From Rhynchospora pubera (Eukaryota > Streptophyta > Magnoliopsida > Poales > Cyperaceae), in NCBI GenBank assembly GCA_028095005.1, contig CM051459.1, positions 132,953,657 to 133,017,656 of the forward strand: DNA of 64,000 nt, read 5' to 3'. The notes under the pieces are model-generated. The model searched no databases. It had not been told where the DNA came from and saw nothing but the letters and a program-made list of their open reading frames with translations. Each line of letters starts with the position of its first letter. Within the stretch, counting starts at the first letter, position 1. The position numbers were made by a program, and so were the translations under genes. Shown here one piece after another: positions 21,948 through 33,793 of the stretch.

Positions 21948-22436
21948 TCATTTATTTTTTGGTGACTTCGGTCGATCTACCCACACGCCTTCTTCCTGAT
22001 TGGAACGCAAATTACTTGTTAACTCTTCAATTGGTTGCGGTGTCCCATCGATACCTGTGAACATAATAATAATATATATATCAAATTGCTCGTATTAATT
22101 CTGTAAATTATTTTCTATAGATTTAAATTAATTATATATACCTGTGGAGAATGGTGCTATTTCATCAAATTGGTCATATTCTTCTTCGTCCACGACATCT
22201 TCAACGCCAACGATGCGTCTTTTTCCGGGAAGTACCACATGTCGTCCCTTGTCAGCCGGGTCAGCAATATAAAAAACTTGCATTGCTTGTTTGTTTGCAA
22301 GTATAAAAGGATCATCAGAATATCCCAATTTTTTTAAATCAACGGTTACAAATCCGTTCTTATACGCAAACACACGATTACTCGTGCGTACGTACCCGTG
22401 GGAACATAAGAGGAAATGCCGTCGAATTTTTCTCAC
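21948..22436 (-). CDS. 3' end of a CACTA transposase (DUF4216-like), partial
   Basis: The last two exons are recognisable: 22142 to at least 22436, and 21948-22054 with a TGA stop. They join at ACAG|GTATATAT and TTCACAG|GTATCG in phase 1. The first part contains CSHGYVRTSNRVFAYKNGFV, then GYSDDPFILAN, QVFYIADPADKGRHVVLPGK and VVDEEEYDQFDEI. The middle part is the hallmark of the region that follows the transposase domain in plant CACTA proteins (DUF4216). The tail ends EEGVWVDRP, also typical. The catalytic core (Transposase_21) is absent from the window, so this is a remnant and not a working enzyme. Confidence 0.75.
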
Positions 22437-22979
22437 ACAACACGTTGCATCTAACGTACAGCTCGCTGTCCTAAATGAGACAAGATAGTATCCAAAGAGC
22501 AGTACTCCCGACCGGGAGTACTATCCGAGATTAATCCCTAATGGATTAATCTCGGACGGGCAAGACCTAAAATAGTTCAAATTCCGGCATTTTGGTCCTA
22601 CATGACAATACTTAACTAATAGATGCAAATGCCAATTAACCAATATGTAAATGCATAGTAAATCGAAAAAAATCCAAAAAAAAAAATATTGAGGGTTAAA
22701 ATAAAAATTACCGAAATTGTCTTCTCTCAATCCGTCCTCTTCCTCTTCAATAGAAAAACTTTCTCTTCCTCTTTGATCTCCTTTGCTTTCTCTACTTATT
22801 TTGCAATTTTTCGGAATTTTAAACAATTTTTAGCTATTTTTTTATGAGGTTTTACAAAGAGATAAAAACTTTCGGTTTTAGATGGAAAGTAATGGCCATA
22901 TATGAAGTAGTGAAGATGAGTAATATACAAAGGGAAGGAGGAGGAGATATACCCCTTGAACTGAAAATATCTGCGTATT

Positions 22980-23290
22980 ATTAGTACCGGTTTTTTATAA
23001 AAAACCGGTACTAATAATTGGCAGATAATTAAAAAAAAAATGGGTTAGCATTAGTACCGGTTTTTCTAAAAAACCGGTACTAAAGATGCAATTTTTAGTA
23101 CCGGTTTTTTGGAAAAACCGGTACTAATGCTAACCCATTTTTTTAAGATTTTTTCGAGAAACATTTAGTACCGGTTTTTAAAAAAACCGGTACTAAAGGT
23201 ATTGACTGACAATTACGGAATTGCCATCTTCTAATATTTATACCGGTTTTCTTAAAAAACGGTACTAAAGGACTGGTACTAATGCTTTTT
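22980..23290. repeat. Right subterminal repeats of CACTA II
   Basis: Four inverted pairs of TAGTACCGGTTTTT and a degraded pair near 23240 lead to the terminus GGCGTAGTG at 23302. Confidence 0.85.
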
Positions 23291-23579
23291 TTTGGCGTAG
23301 TGCATGTTAGATAATAAAGATAAGCGACTCAATATACTAGTGGTACAGATATATATCTTTTCAAAAAGTAAATTGTTTAAATAAAATCGATCACACAAAT
23401 CGACGTTTAGATAAAATTGATCTTTTTATTTTTTCAAAAAGTCTAATCTTTTATCAAGAATCAACGTTTAGATCACACAAATCGATGATCCATAATTGAT
23501 ACAAAGATTGCTTACACCTCTTAATGGAAATTGTTATGATCCTTTTATGAATTATTTTATAAGTTGTAGGGATTATTAA

Positions 23580-24620
23580 TATATTTTTTTTTCATTATTT
23601 TATGTCTTGCTGTAGTATTGAAGATCTTGTTATTAGAAAATAATGACAACTCTAGTTGCCTCTTCTTTGCCTAACAATACAGTAGTACACCCACAAGTCT
23701 CACACGCATTTTATATATATAAAAAAAAGAAGAAATTCCCTACTAGCGGTTGTTATTTTCAACTTCTCTTTCTCAGTCTCTCTCTCTCTTCCATTATCTT
23801 CCTTCTTTTGTCGTAGTTATCTGATCATGTATCATTCATATCTGCATCTCATTGTCTTTCTTTCTTTACAGAATGCAACCAACGAACCGGACTGCTCCAG
23901 TCTTTTCGACCGCCCCACAAACAAATATACTCGCATCTCCTCTCCAGTAGTCCCCACTTAACTTTCCATAAAGCCCCCTTCGTTTTATCAGATCCTATTC
24001 GGTCCCCCCTTTTTATTCCCATATCGATTTTGCAAATCAATCAATCCACATGAATCATTTGGTTTGCTTTTTTGCTTATTGCCACCTTTTTCAAAGGATT
24101 GTCAACGAGCAAGGCCACCAGATGAATTATTTTGTTTTTTTTTAATAAAATTATTTTTTTATGATCTACAGGTGATGGACAACGTATCTTGAACGGAGAT
24201 CACATGTTTAAAATTCAATTGAGAAAACTATTATAAAGATTTAATTTCGAAATAGGAGTGGAGTGTCTTTGATCCCTTTTAATGTTATTGTTTTCTATGT
24301 TAACAAACGAGTCCTAGAAATAAATAACGATACAATAGAAATTTAGTATAACTCAAGCCAACAACTCTGAAAGAAAAATATATAGAGTTGCTCTCACATT
24401 ACCATATCATTTAATTTTTGCTAGGAAGATATAAATTGAATAAACTAACTCGGAAAAAGTTGAGTTCCGAATATTATAAAGCACTAGAAGGTATTGTAAC
24501 ATCTAAAATTTCTTTAGTCAAATCTGACCAATTGCATATTTCTGTCGTCATGCCTTATCCTTTTACAATTAAATCTTTTTGAATAAACTTTTTTGATTCA
24601 AGGCACACTTTACAATGCAT
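23580..24620 (+). repeat. Old duplicated segment, copy 2
   Basis: This is the partner of 15560-17740, lacking its two MITEs. A further direct repeat within this area, CAAATCAATCAATCCACATG through TTGTCAACGAGC at 24022-24110, recurs at 24953-25035. No gene is recognisable. Confidence 0.65.
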
Positions 24621-24710
24621 CTCATCTACTCCAGAGTCCAGACTCAACCAATCAATGAATGATTCGCCTAATTAGAAGGTGTTATGTGGGATTCTTTACC
24701 CACAAATCAC

Positions 24711-24890
24711 GAAATGAAATCCAGTCCCGCGCGGGATCGTGCAGCGCAGGTATCAGAGCCGTCTGATTTAATCTCAATGACAAAGAAAGTCCCGTACATG
24801 TAACTAGATTGATGGGCCCGAACCGTCCAGATCAGATCGGACGGTTCGTAGCCTGTGCTGGACGGTCCCGCGCGGGAGCGGATGGGGATT
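24711..24890. mobile_element. GC-rich Mutator-like MITE, 180 bp, TSD CACAAATCAC
   Basis: Perfect 10-bp direct repeats CACAAATCAC flank it (24701-24710 and 24891-24900). The termini contain TCCCGCGCGGGA on the left and, inverted, on the right. The interior has GCCGTCTGATTTAATCTCA and inverted GATCAGATCGGACGGTTC arms. It belongs to the same family as the insertion at 50509-50700. It is non-coding. Confidence 0.88.
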
Positions 24891-24900
24891 CACAAATCAC

Positions 24901-26506
24901 ATGAAAATGGTATCACACGCGATAAGGCTACCTGATATAGTGATATTGGATTCAAATCAATCAATCCAGATCAATCATTCTGGTTTTGCTTTTTTGCTTA
25001 TTGCTACCTTTTTCAAAGATTGTCAACGAGCGAGTTTGATAGGCATTCATGCATTCAACTTCATCCTGGCCACATTTATTTCGCTCCATACCACAATTCG
25101 AGAATAATCTCCATAACAAGAGTAGTTTGCGAAGAACGGGGAATGACGTGTCCTGTGTCCAATCATTTTAACAAACTTTATACTTTGGTCACAAATTCAC
25201 TACATACACATGAAATGTTTTTAATGAAAAAACTTATATTAATATAGTTATATATAAGATGTATTAATAAAATTTTCTGACAATTCTGGACGCGTGTAAG
25301 ATGTCAATAGTAAAATTTTAGATATGTTCTTTGTTATATGGTTTATTTAAATGCTTCTCGTTTTTTATGCTATATTTCATAACCCTTATTAAAAGCCTTT
25401 AAAACTCAATAAAAAAAAACATGTAACTGAATAATATTTTCTACAGATGTGTTTCAAAAACCAGTCTCCATTCGAGAAGCATTCATCTTAATTAGACATT
25501 AATTAGACTAAAAATTGGTTCTATCATTTTAGGTAAATTCTTTATATTATAAGCGATGTATGCTGCGCAAGCACAACAACTATACGCATAATTGTTTCCT
25601 AGACATATATATATACATGCACACAAAATGTGTATTACTTTATTTTGAGTATATTTTATAGTCATGTATTAATTTATTTATTATGTGTATTCTCACCGCT
25701 GAAAGTTGATTTGAGTCTAGTTATTTTATTCGTACTGTGTACTTGATTATATTGCATATTTGGCAATTTAATTTATTGTTACGATTTTTGAAAGATGAAC
25801 AATTAATTAATATATGTCCCAATTAAAAAGATGTACCAAATTATACTTTTAAGTATTGTTTTTAAATTCTGGGATTCACAAAATTGGTACGTCCACGGGC
25901 TGACATTAGTCAGTTGCGTCTCCAACTGTTTAAGTGTAGGTCGTTAGCTAGTGAGCTGAGTTCTGAAAACCCAGTTAATTACACTACTTAGTCATTACTT
26001 TATACAATCTAAGAAGCGTTTTGGATCATGCAAGAATAAATTCAGGATTAGTTATCCGGAGTAAAAAATATTTTCTTAAAAATCAAGAATAAGTTTTTTT
26101 GGGATCTCGAATATTATTTTTAAGTAGTCCAATATTCGAATTAAACTTTTATTCTTAGAGTGTTTGAATAATCATCTTTTTAATTTGAATAAAAAATAGT
26201 CCCAATAATGTTTTAATTCACGTTAAGAAGATGATCCAAAATCTTATGAATAAAGATTTAATTCAAATGTTGAACCACTTAAATATATAGCACTGTAGAT
26301 TCCGAAAAACATATTCTTAATCGTTTAGGAATAATATTTTTTACTTTGAATAACTGATCCAAACCACCCTTTTGTAAAAATTAATCGCTAGATATTTTGC
26401 TTTTTCCTTTGTAATTACATGGGTCCGACGACTGTGCGCCTGATTTCTCCTTTCCACTGTACTCTTTAACTACTCCACACTCATCTGTCCTCCAACATTT
26501 TCATCA
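24901..26506. other. AT-rich intergenic DNA upstream of the sulfate transporter
   Basis: Apart from the short duplication noted above and one foldback MITE, I see no gene. It is likely to include the distal promoter of the downstream transporter. Confidence 0.45.
26014..26372. mobile_element. Foldback MITE, about 360 bp
   Basis: The left arm TTTTGGATCATGCAAGAATA ... GTTATCCGGAGTAAAAAATA is inverted relative to the right arm, read on the minus strand as GGTTTGGATCAGTTATTCAA and AGTAAAAAATATT. The inverted repeat covers most of the element. The target duplication was not resolved. Confidence 0.55.
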
Positions 26507-26520
26507 GGCTATATATATAT
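26507..26520 (+). promoter_or_regulatory. Candidate TATA box of the sulfate transporter
   Basis: GGCTATATATATATTATT lies about 180 bp upstream of the transporter start codon. The spacing suits a short 5' UTR. No other element supports it. Confidence 0.35.
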
Positions 26521-26694
26521 TATTGTACAATGCACAATCAATACATTACCTGGTTTATATATAGGTACCTGATAGCTAGCCAAAATTTGCATGTGCATGC
26601 GAGAGAAATATATAAGCATAACTAGCAAGTCCGGCCCAAACCTTGCAATTAATCCTACTACTAGTACTACTAATAGTATAAAGCTAGGATAAAC

Positions 26695-29600
26695 ATGGAC
26701 GGCTCGGATCAGAGGCAGTATCCACTGGGGATGGAGGCTGGGGTGCACAAAGTCGTGGCACCGCCGCGACAGAGCACTGTCGACAAATTGAAGGGAAAGA
26801 TGAAGGAGACATTTTTCCCCGACGATCCTTTTAGGAGCTTCAAGGGACAGCCAGCTCGGCAGAAATGGCTCCTTGCTGTTAAGTACCTCTTCCCGATCCT
26901 CGATTGGGCGCCACGCTATTCGTTCTCACTCTTCAAGTCTGATCTTGTCTCAGGCCTCACCATTGCCAGCTTGGCTATACCACAGGTAATTAAATTAGTT
27001 TGTTATAGCATGAATGTTAATTAATTATTATCAGGTGTGTTCTTGATTACTTAAACACATTAAATGCTTAAAAAAAATGAGTGGAGGTTCTTTTTTGTTG
27101 CAGGGTATTAGCTATGCCAAGTTAGCCAGCTTACCACCTATCATTGGCCTTTGTAAGCTAAATACTGACCTTTATTCGCTTCCTTAATATGCATTCAACT
27201 AAATAATTACTCACTGTATATGCAAAAGAATACAAAAAAAATTTATGCATGTCTGTTGTTATGTGTAATCTTGACAATGTTGTAGATTCAAGCTTCGTGC
27301 CGCCACTTGTGTATGCGGCATTCGGGAGTTCCAGAGACCTTGCAGTTGGTCCTGTTTCAATTGCGTCGCTCATAATGGGAGCAATGCTGAGACAAGCCGT
27401 GAACCCTAGCACAGATCCTTTTCTCTTCCTTCAGCTTGCATTTACCTCCACTTTCTTTGCCGGAATGGTTCAAGCTTCCCTCGGAATCCTCAGGTACAAC
27501 CCTCTTGCTCTTCTCCTCCTTTGAAATAATAATAATAATAATAATGGCAATAATAAACCACAAAGAAATTTTCCTTTTTGGTAGACTACAAGAATCTAAC
27601 TAAGTTGATCTTTTCAGGTGCTATTTATAATTAAAGATATATAGGGACAGACACTGCCACACTGGTCCATAAAAAATCCAGATATACATTAATTTATTTT
27701 GTTTTTTTATAAAAAAAAGAGAGAATTAATTGCATACGATACACCTGATGATCATATTCCAGTTCCTAATTGGTTGTGTGTTGGGTGTAGACTGGGCTTC
27801 ATCATAGACTTTCTGTCGAAAGCAACACTAGTAGGGTTCATGGCAGGGGCTGCCATCATAGTCTCTCTGCAACAGCTCAAGGGCCTCCTGGGAATTTCAC
27901 ATTTCACAACAGAGATGGGAATTGTTCCTGTTATGAGCTCTGTTTTCCACACAACCGATGAGGTTTGTTTTCAACAAATATGTTCCTTAATTTGTTTCTC
28001 AGTTAATTTGTTTCAAAATTGTTCCTTAATTTGCTTCTTTATTATGGGTTTGTGTCACTATTGTGTCTTGGTCTTGGTCTGTGCGGTGAGTCTGAGCTTG
28101 AGACATTTTGTTTGGCAGTGGTCCTGGCAGACGATTCTGATGGGGATTTGCTTCTTGGCTTTTCTACTATTGACTAGGCACCTGGTATGGCATCGTTTCC
28201 TCTCTTACGTATCAACTCATGTACTTTTTTGTCTTTGTTTGTTGGACCCATAGGCTGCTCTCTTTTCTTGTTTAAATGGAGATGTTTTGGATGTCTGAAA
28301 CCAAATAGAGCATTAAATAATTCCGTGCCGTTAGGGGTGTCAAACGCGCAGAAACGGAACGGAACATACCAGTTTGGTTTCTGTTCTGTTTCTGATAACA
28401 TAACAAAAATTCTTTTCGTTTTCGTTCCGTTTCGTAAAACAGAACAGTTTTCCGTTCCGTTAGCTGTTTTGTTCTCCATTTTTTATTGATTTCAGCCATT
28501 TTCCATTAATTTCATTCTAGTTTTTGATAAACGGAACACTAACATTTACCGGTATCCGTTCCATTTTCAGAAACGAAACACATTTCCGTTCTGTTAGCTG
28601 TTTCGTTTGGACGGAACGGAACAAAAACGTACGAAACGACATTCCATTGACAGCCCTACGTGCTGTGACATATCTTGACGGGCATTTCATTATCGAGTCA
28701 AAGTGATGTGTGGTGTCATAAAATAAAACAAAATATTGCTTAATAGGAATTATAAGTGCCATCGGCAAATATACCATCCCCGCCATCGCTAAATACAAAG
28801 TGAACATATACAACAAATAAGGTGAATATATAGACAATCTAAGTGAACACTTACAAACAAATAAGTGTTGTCATCACTTATTCAGAAGTTTACATGCATA
28901 TTCAACTTATTTTCATTGAACTTATATGTTTGTATGTGTTCACTTAGATCGTCTATATGTTCACTTTGTTTGCTGTATATGTTCACTTTATATTTAGCGA
29001 TGACAGGGATGACAAAACTGTAGATGGCAGTAATCAATTTCCATTGCCTAACATGCCATAATGTGAATAATATATGATCAAATCCATCTCAAACTGACTT
29101 GTTACAGTAATAATACATCACATGTAATAATAACGGCGCGTGCCATGATGTTGCAATATTATTCACGTATCATTTTTTTAGAATTTAAAATGGTGATTTT
29201 TTTTTTGAATTAAACTGGTCATTGGTGAAGTATTGGAAGAAGGTCAATCTAAGGAGAACTCAGAAATAGGTTGTTGGCGGCTCAGGGGTACAAATTTGTA
29301 AGGATTTAAACAAGAAGTCAAAACGAAACTTGCAACAAATAGAAACTACTTTGTTGTCTTGCATTATTCACAATAAGCTTTTAACAAGACCCACAAAAGA
29401 GCGTGCACGCAGAATGGGGGCAGAGTCCTATAGCTATAAGCAGCCTGTTGTGGCATGGAATTCAATTTTTTTTTTTAATTGAGTTTTGCTGCGTCATACC
29501 CTGTTTTGTGGCGTGCAAAGTCATATTGATTCATGGCTAAAAATTACAACAATTTGTGTCATGACGTGTTAAAAATTACAACATTTTGTGATGTTTTGTG

Positions 29601-32600
29601 ACAATTTTGAGATAACCTGTCAGGGCACCCGAAATTGAGAACAGTAAGCCAATATGCATGATTTCCATCTTTTGTAATGTCACTGACAATCAATGTCAGA
29701 ATTTAACTAATCAGGACAGGGATCTAAAATTATTTAATACTAAGAGTGTCAAAATATTGCAGAGGTAATATATTTATGCAAACCAAATTCAAGAAAATGT
29801 TGCTAGCTAGGTCAAATTCAGTCAAACTTGTTCTTCATTAAATATATCAGCTCAATTTAGAATTTTGTCATCTCTTTAAAAAAATAAATCCCATCTATAT
29901 AAACAATACCCTGTTGGCCTACAATATTTTGTTTCCAGTTTTATCCTTGCTTTTGCAACTAAAAAGATTAGGAAGCCTAGGTTCTTAAGCTAATCTGACG
30001 ACTAACAACTAGAGCATGGAAAAACCCAAACTGTTTTATAGCTGAAATAAATTGTAGTGCTGATATTATTTTTTTTACAAATAATGTTTGTTTTGACACA
30101 GAGCATGAAAAAACCCAAACTGTTTTGGGTTTCTGCTGGTGCTCCTCTTGCATCTGTCATCATCTCAACCCTCGTCGTCTTCTTGTTCAAAGCACAAAAG
30201 CACAGAATAAGTGTTGTGAGTATTGATTTCCAACTTTTCTTGTAGGAAGACATTTTTTTATTTGTATATTTTAATTAACCTTCATTTTTTTTCCCTGCAG
30301 ATTGGACAATTGAAATGTGGATTGAATCGCCCATCCTGGGACAAATTGCTATTTGATGGTACCTACTTGGGCACCACAATGAAAACTGGTCTCATAACCG
30401 GAATCATATCATTGACCGTAAGCAATTGATAATTGGATTTATTTGGCATTAATATATACTGTTGCAATTCATTGATAGGATCATTCAAAGCTTGATTTGA
30501 TTGACAACAATACAAATTGTGGTATCAGGAAGGAGTGGCCGTGGGAAGAACATTTGCTTCTCTCAAGGGCTACCAAGTTGATGGAAACAAAGAGATGATG
30601 GCAATAGGATTGATGAATGTTGTGGGTTCTTGCACTTCATGCTATGTAACAACAGGTTCATCTGTGCCTTCTTTTTACATCTTAGAATGATCTTTTTTGT
30701 CTTTTTCTTTTGCCACCTTTCTGTATATTTGGCAAATGGGACATTTTTAGACCAATCTAATGAAGCAATTTTTGGTTGTTCTGACCTGTACTATTTCATT
30801 TTGCCAGAAAAAAAATACTTCTATATATATAAATTTTCAAAGATGCTAATGCCAATTGTAAGTAGCATTAAGCAATTTATATAATTTATTTATTTTAACT
30901 TGATAAAAATAAAAATACAGGAGCCTTCTCACGCTCTGCTGTGAACCACAATGCTGGTTGCAAGACGCCGATGTCGAATGTAGTGATGGCGATGACGGTT
31001 ATGGTGACGCTCCTTTTACTAATGCCTCTGTTTGCATACACTCCAAATGTGGTTCTTGCGGCCATCATAATCGTGGCCGTGATAGGTCTAATAGACATTC
31101 AGGCAGCATACCATATTTACAAGATGGACAAGGTCGATTTCCTCGTTTGCATGGCTTGGTAGAGGCTTTGACGCCGAAGCGAAGGAATCTTTCAGCTAGA
31201 ACTGTGCCTTTCTGGGGGTTATCTTCATCTCGGTACAAGAAGGGCTTGCCATTGCGGTAGGTGAAACAACCATGCATCAAATTCATCAGGATATATACAC
31301 ACTGAAATTGGATATGAACTTCTACCTTTTAAAAACATTAGTAATAAATTTTTCTCTCAACAGCCAATTTTGTGCAGCAATGAGAAAAAGCATATGATAT
31401 ACTTACAAATAATGCAGTTTTAATTTGAATGACCTATATGAGACAAATTATAATTTTTACATGTTAGTTTGCAACTTGAGAAACTTCATTGGATTTCTAC
31501 TTATCCAATAGAGCACTGCAATTATACTTTTTTGTTCTTCCAAAAGAAAAAAAATAAAGAAAATTACCTCTACGGCGAGGATTTACACTTTAAAACTCCC
31601 AACCCACCCCAATTAGAAACACTTGTATCAATTTCTCATAGGTAATTCCATTGATCTGTAGGTGGGTTTGTCGATATTCAGAATTCTTCTCCAGATAACT
31701 AGACCTAAGATGGTGATTTTGGGAAACATCCGAGGCACTGATATTTACAGGAATTTGCATCATTACAAGGAAGCTCAGAGAATACCGGGTTTTCTAATCC
31801 TTTCTGTTGAGGCACCTATCAATTTTGCAAACACAAACTACCTCAATGAAAGGTAAACATAACTTGTAATTGTATTTTGTCTCTATATGGAATAGAAACA
31901 AGTGGCACTGCGATCCCACAAAAGTGAATCAAGGTATGGGGTTATTTTTTAGAGGGTGTTTTCTGTGATATGGGGCGACGGGTTTGGGTTGATAGTATGC
32001 ATATAAAAGGGTTTTTTGTTGGTACCGATTTGATGGTACCGTTATATGTGTGGCAAGAAGGTCGTGTTTCTTTTCAGTTCAATGAAAAGGGGTGGGGCGC
32101 TTCCCCACTAGTTTCCAAAAAAAAAAATCCCACAAAAGTGAATGGAATTATTTATCATTATATATATAATACTGGTTACTTTTTATACAGGTATATATAA
32201 ACCGTCTAACAAATTATGTTATTTTAAAATAATTAATCAATTATGGTTTCCTGGCAGAATTAAAAGATGGATAGAAGAAGAACAGTGTGCTGAAAGTAAA
32301 GTCACAAGCCTTCAGTATGTTGTCTTAGATTTATCCAGTGAGTATACCTTTTTTTATTTAAAAAAAATAACAATATGAATCTAAGAGTATCAAGCAATTC
32401 ATTTACAGTAAAAAACTTTTTCAGGTGTAACAACTGTTGACACAAGCGGAATTGCATTCTTCATGGACTTGAAAAAGACAATAGAGAAACGCGGTCTTGA
32501 GGTAATTAACATCAAGTCCTATTATTTTAATTCACTCAATTTGTCAGAGCCTTTTCTTGTGAAATACTTACACCATGCTAAATCCATACTTTTATCTTTC

Positions 32601-32749
32601 AGCTAGTGTTTGTCAATCCTGTTGGAGAGGTTATGGAGAAATTGCAACGAGCAAATGAGCTTCATAATTTTTTTGGGACAGATTCCCTTTTCCTGACTAT
32701 TAGTGAGGCTGTGATTTCCCTTTCCTCTTTCATCAAGTTGTCTCCATAA
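26695..32749 (+). CDS. SULTR3: Group 3 sulfate transporter (SULTR3-type), 13 exons, probably inactivated by a 49-bp insertion
   Basis: Inferred exons, all with GT-AG borders and consistent phase: 26695-26985, 27104-27152, 27286-27493, 27791-27962, 28119-28184, 30102-30215, 30301-30417, 30529-30655, 30921-31256, 31662-31852, 32258-32337, 32425-32501, 32603-32749. Without the insertion the product would be 641 aa, the normal SULTR3 size. SLC26/SulP features: SGLTIASLAIPQGISYAKLA and SSFVPPLVYAAFGSSRDLAV in the membrane domain, GRTFASLKGYQVDGNKEMMA, then a C-terminal STAS domain with VLDLSSVTTVDTSGIAFF. Family members move sulfate or, in some cases, phosphate across plasma or plastid membranes; the substrate here is unknown. 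In exon 9 a 49-bp insertion (31157-31205) adds TGG TAG after MetAla, so translation would stop before the last membrane segment and the STAS domain. Intron 5 (1.9 kb) holds two MITEs. Confidence 0.9.
28332..28658. mobile_element. hAT-like MITE in intron 5, 327 bp, 8-bp TSD
   Basis: The flanks CGTGCCGT (28324-28331) and CGTGCTGT (28659-28666) form an 8-bp target duplication with one mismatch. The termini are TAGGGGTGTCAAACG and, inverted, TAGGGCTGTCAATGG, a typical hAT start. The interior is rich in ACGGAACGGAAC words in both orientations. It is non-coding. Confidence 0.75.
28746..29042. mobile_element. Foldback Mutator-like MITE in intron 5, 297 bp
   Basis: The flanks ATTGCTTAATA (28735-28745) and ATTGCCTAACA (29043-29053) are near-identical direct repeats. 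The arms are inverted: the left arm has ATCGCTAAATACAAAGTGAA and the right, read in reverse, ATCGCTAAATATAAAGTGAA. It is non-coding. Confidence 0.75.
29054..30101 (+). other. Rest of SULTR3 intron 5
   Basis: AT-rich intron sequence with TTTTTT runs. No frame or element ends are recognisable. A partial repeat of the exon 6 border (AGCATGGAAAAACCCAAACTG) occurs at 30013, 90 bp before the true exon start AGCATGAAAAAACCCAAACT at 30102. This is a small tandem duplication of the acceptor region. Confidence 0.6.
31157..31205 (+). other. 49-bp frame-breaking insertion in SULTR3 exon 9
   Basis: The conserved reading FLVCMA | AFLGVIFISVQEGLAIA is split exactly after GCT and resumes at GCCTTTCTGGGG. 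Deleting 31157-31205 restores a 95-codon open exon. The inserted segment starts TGGTAGAGGCTTTGACGCCG and ends TAGAACTGT. It has no target duplication and no inverted ends that I can see. It is too short to be a normal plant intron, although an internal GT...AG pair only 37 nt apart exists. Confidence 0.85.
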
Positions 32750-33011
32750 GTTGATTACTCCAGAATTTTCTGGTTGTACCTGCATTTTGTAATGTTTAAT
32801 TCCCACAATTTTCCCCCTCTATTATAATTAATTGAAGTCATCTCTCGTTCCTACGCTTTCAATGGCTCCAAGACAGGTAGAAAAGGCAAAATTCATACAA
32901 TAGTATTTTGAGTGGCAGCATTCCATAAAATGTTTTTTTTTTAAAAAAAACTAATCAAAGTCGTCTCAAACCTGACAAGCAAAATTTACATTCAGAGGGC
33001 TGGCACTAAAC

Positions 33012-33775
33012 CATTTTTTTTTTTTTGAAGAAAAATAGAAGTCAAGCCCCTATCTTATATTAAATTAAAAGGTCAAAATTACAAAAGAATCAGCCAGTAG
33101 CTGATTAAGAAAGTGAAAACAGAAATGTTATACTAAAACTCTGAGAAAAGAAGATAAAAGCTATATCTATCTTCTAAGCGTTCTCCATTCCAGAAGTATC
33201 TCAATCACTAAATCCACGTGAGATTTTGACACATACTTGAAGATTCTGTTGCATCTCTCCCTCCATAAGACGAAAAAAGCAATTGCAAAAAGATCTTTAA
33301 TTGTATCTTTAATACCACTACTATGTAAGATATCAGAGTGCTGAAGAGGAATTGCAGAAAGTTGAGCAACATTGAGTACAGTATTTTCTGCCAATAACAA
33401 TACTCTGAGATGCTGGTAATAGGTGCAAGCATTGAAAAGATGGCTCACGGACTCGCATTCCCTGCAGCATAAATAACATCTATTTGAAAGACTCCATCCT
33501 CTCTTTTGCAAATTATCAATAGTTGCAATCTTATTCTGAAGCATCAACCAAAGGAAAACTCTAAATCTGGGTGGAATTTTCCTTTTCCAAATCGTCTGTA
33601 GAGGAGAGGAGTGCACTGGATGTTGCTTGATGAGTTTGTAAAGAGAGCTTGTAGTGAAAGAATGTGAGAGGGAGATGGAGGATAGTTTCCAGGCAGCAAC
33701 ATCTGCTCCTGAGTCAGTGAGCTGAACAGAAGAGGTGAAAAGTAGAAGAGACTACAGTTGGGAAGTCACCAGTTG
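33012..33775 (-). mobile_element. 5'-truncated LINE, 764 bp, 18-bp TSD
   Basis: Perfect direct repeats AGAGGGCTGGCACTAAAC flank it (32994-33011 and 33776-33793). On the minus strand it ends in a poly(A) tract at 33014-33028. The 149-aa frame 33167-33616 is the C-terminal zinc-binding region of plant LINE reverse transcriptases: KIPPRFRVFLWLMLQNKIAT, then CYLCCRECESVSHLFNAC, then LWRERCNRIF. No RT core remains. It is closely related to the fragment at 60789-61572 on the opposite strand. Confidence 0.9.
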
Positions 33776-33793
33776 AGAGGGCTGGCACTAAAC

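Larger units (their letters stand above)
17987..23302. mobile_element. Complete CACTA transposon II, 5.3 kb, TSD CAT
   Basis: The left end CACTACGCCATATTATTTT and the right end TTTTTTTTGGCGTAGTG are inverted termini. The 3-bp repeat CAT flanks both sides (17984-17986 and 23303-23305). Subterminal inverted pairs of AGTACCGGTTTTT / AAAAACCGGTACT occur at both ends and again internally at 21.56-21.75 kb. Genes are on the minus strand: a Ulp1-like protease (18768-20002), a paralogous N-terminal exon (20243-20560) and the 3' end of a transposase with a DUF4216-like region (21948-22436). The central transposase domain is missing, so the copy is probably defective but was moved in trans. Confidence 0.93.

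Noticed and set aside
24745..24765. TATCAGAGC-like primer-binding site
   Set aside because: It lies within the 180-bp GC-rich MITE, with no LTR nearby.
28187..28837. Overlapping frames on both strands in SULTR3 intron 5
   Set aside because: They are produced by the ACGGAAC-rich hAT-like MITE and its surroundings, not by conserved coding sequence.
31159..31195. GT...AG pair within the 49-bp insertion as an intron
   Set aside because: About 37 nt is below the usual size of plant introns, and removing it alone does not restore the frame of exon 9.
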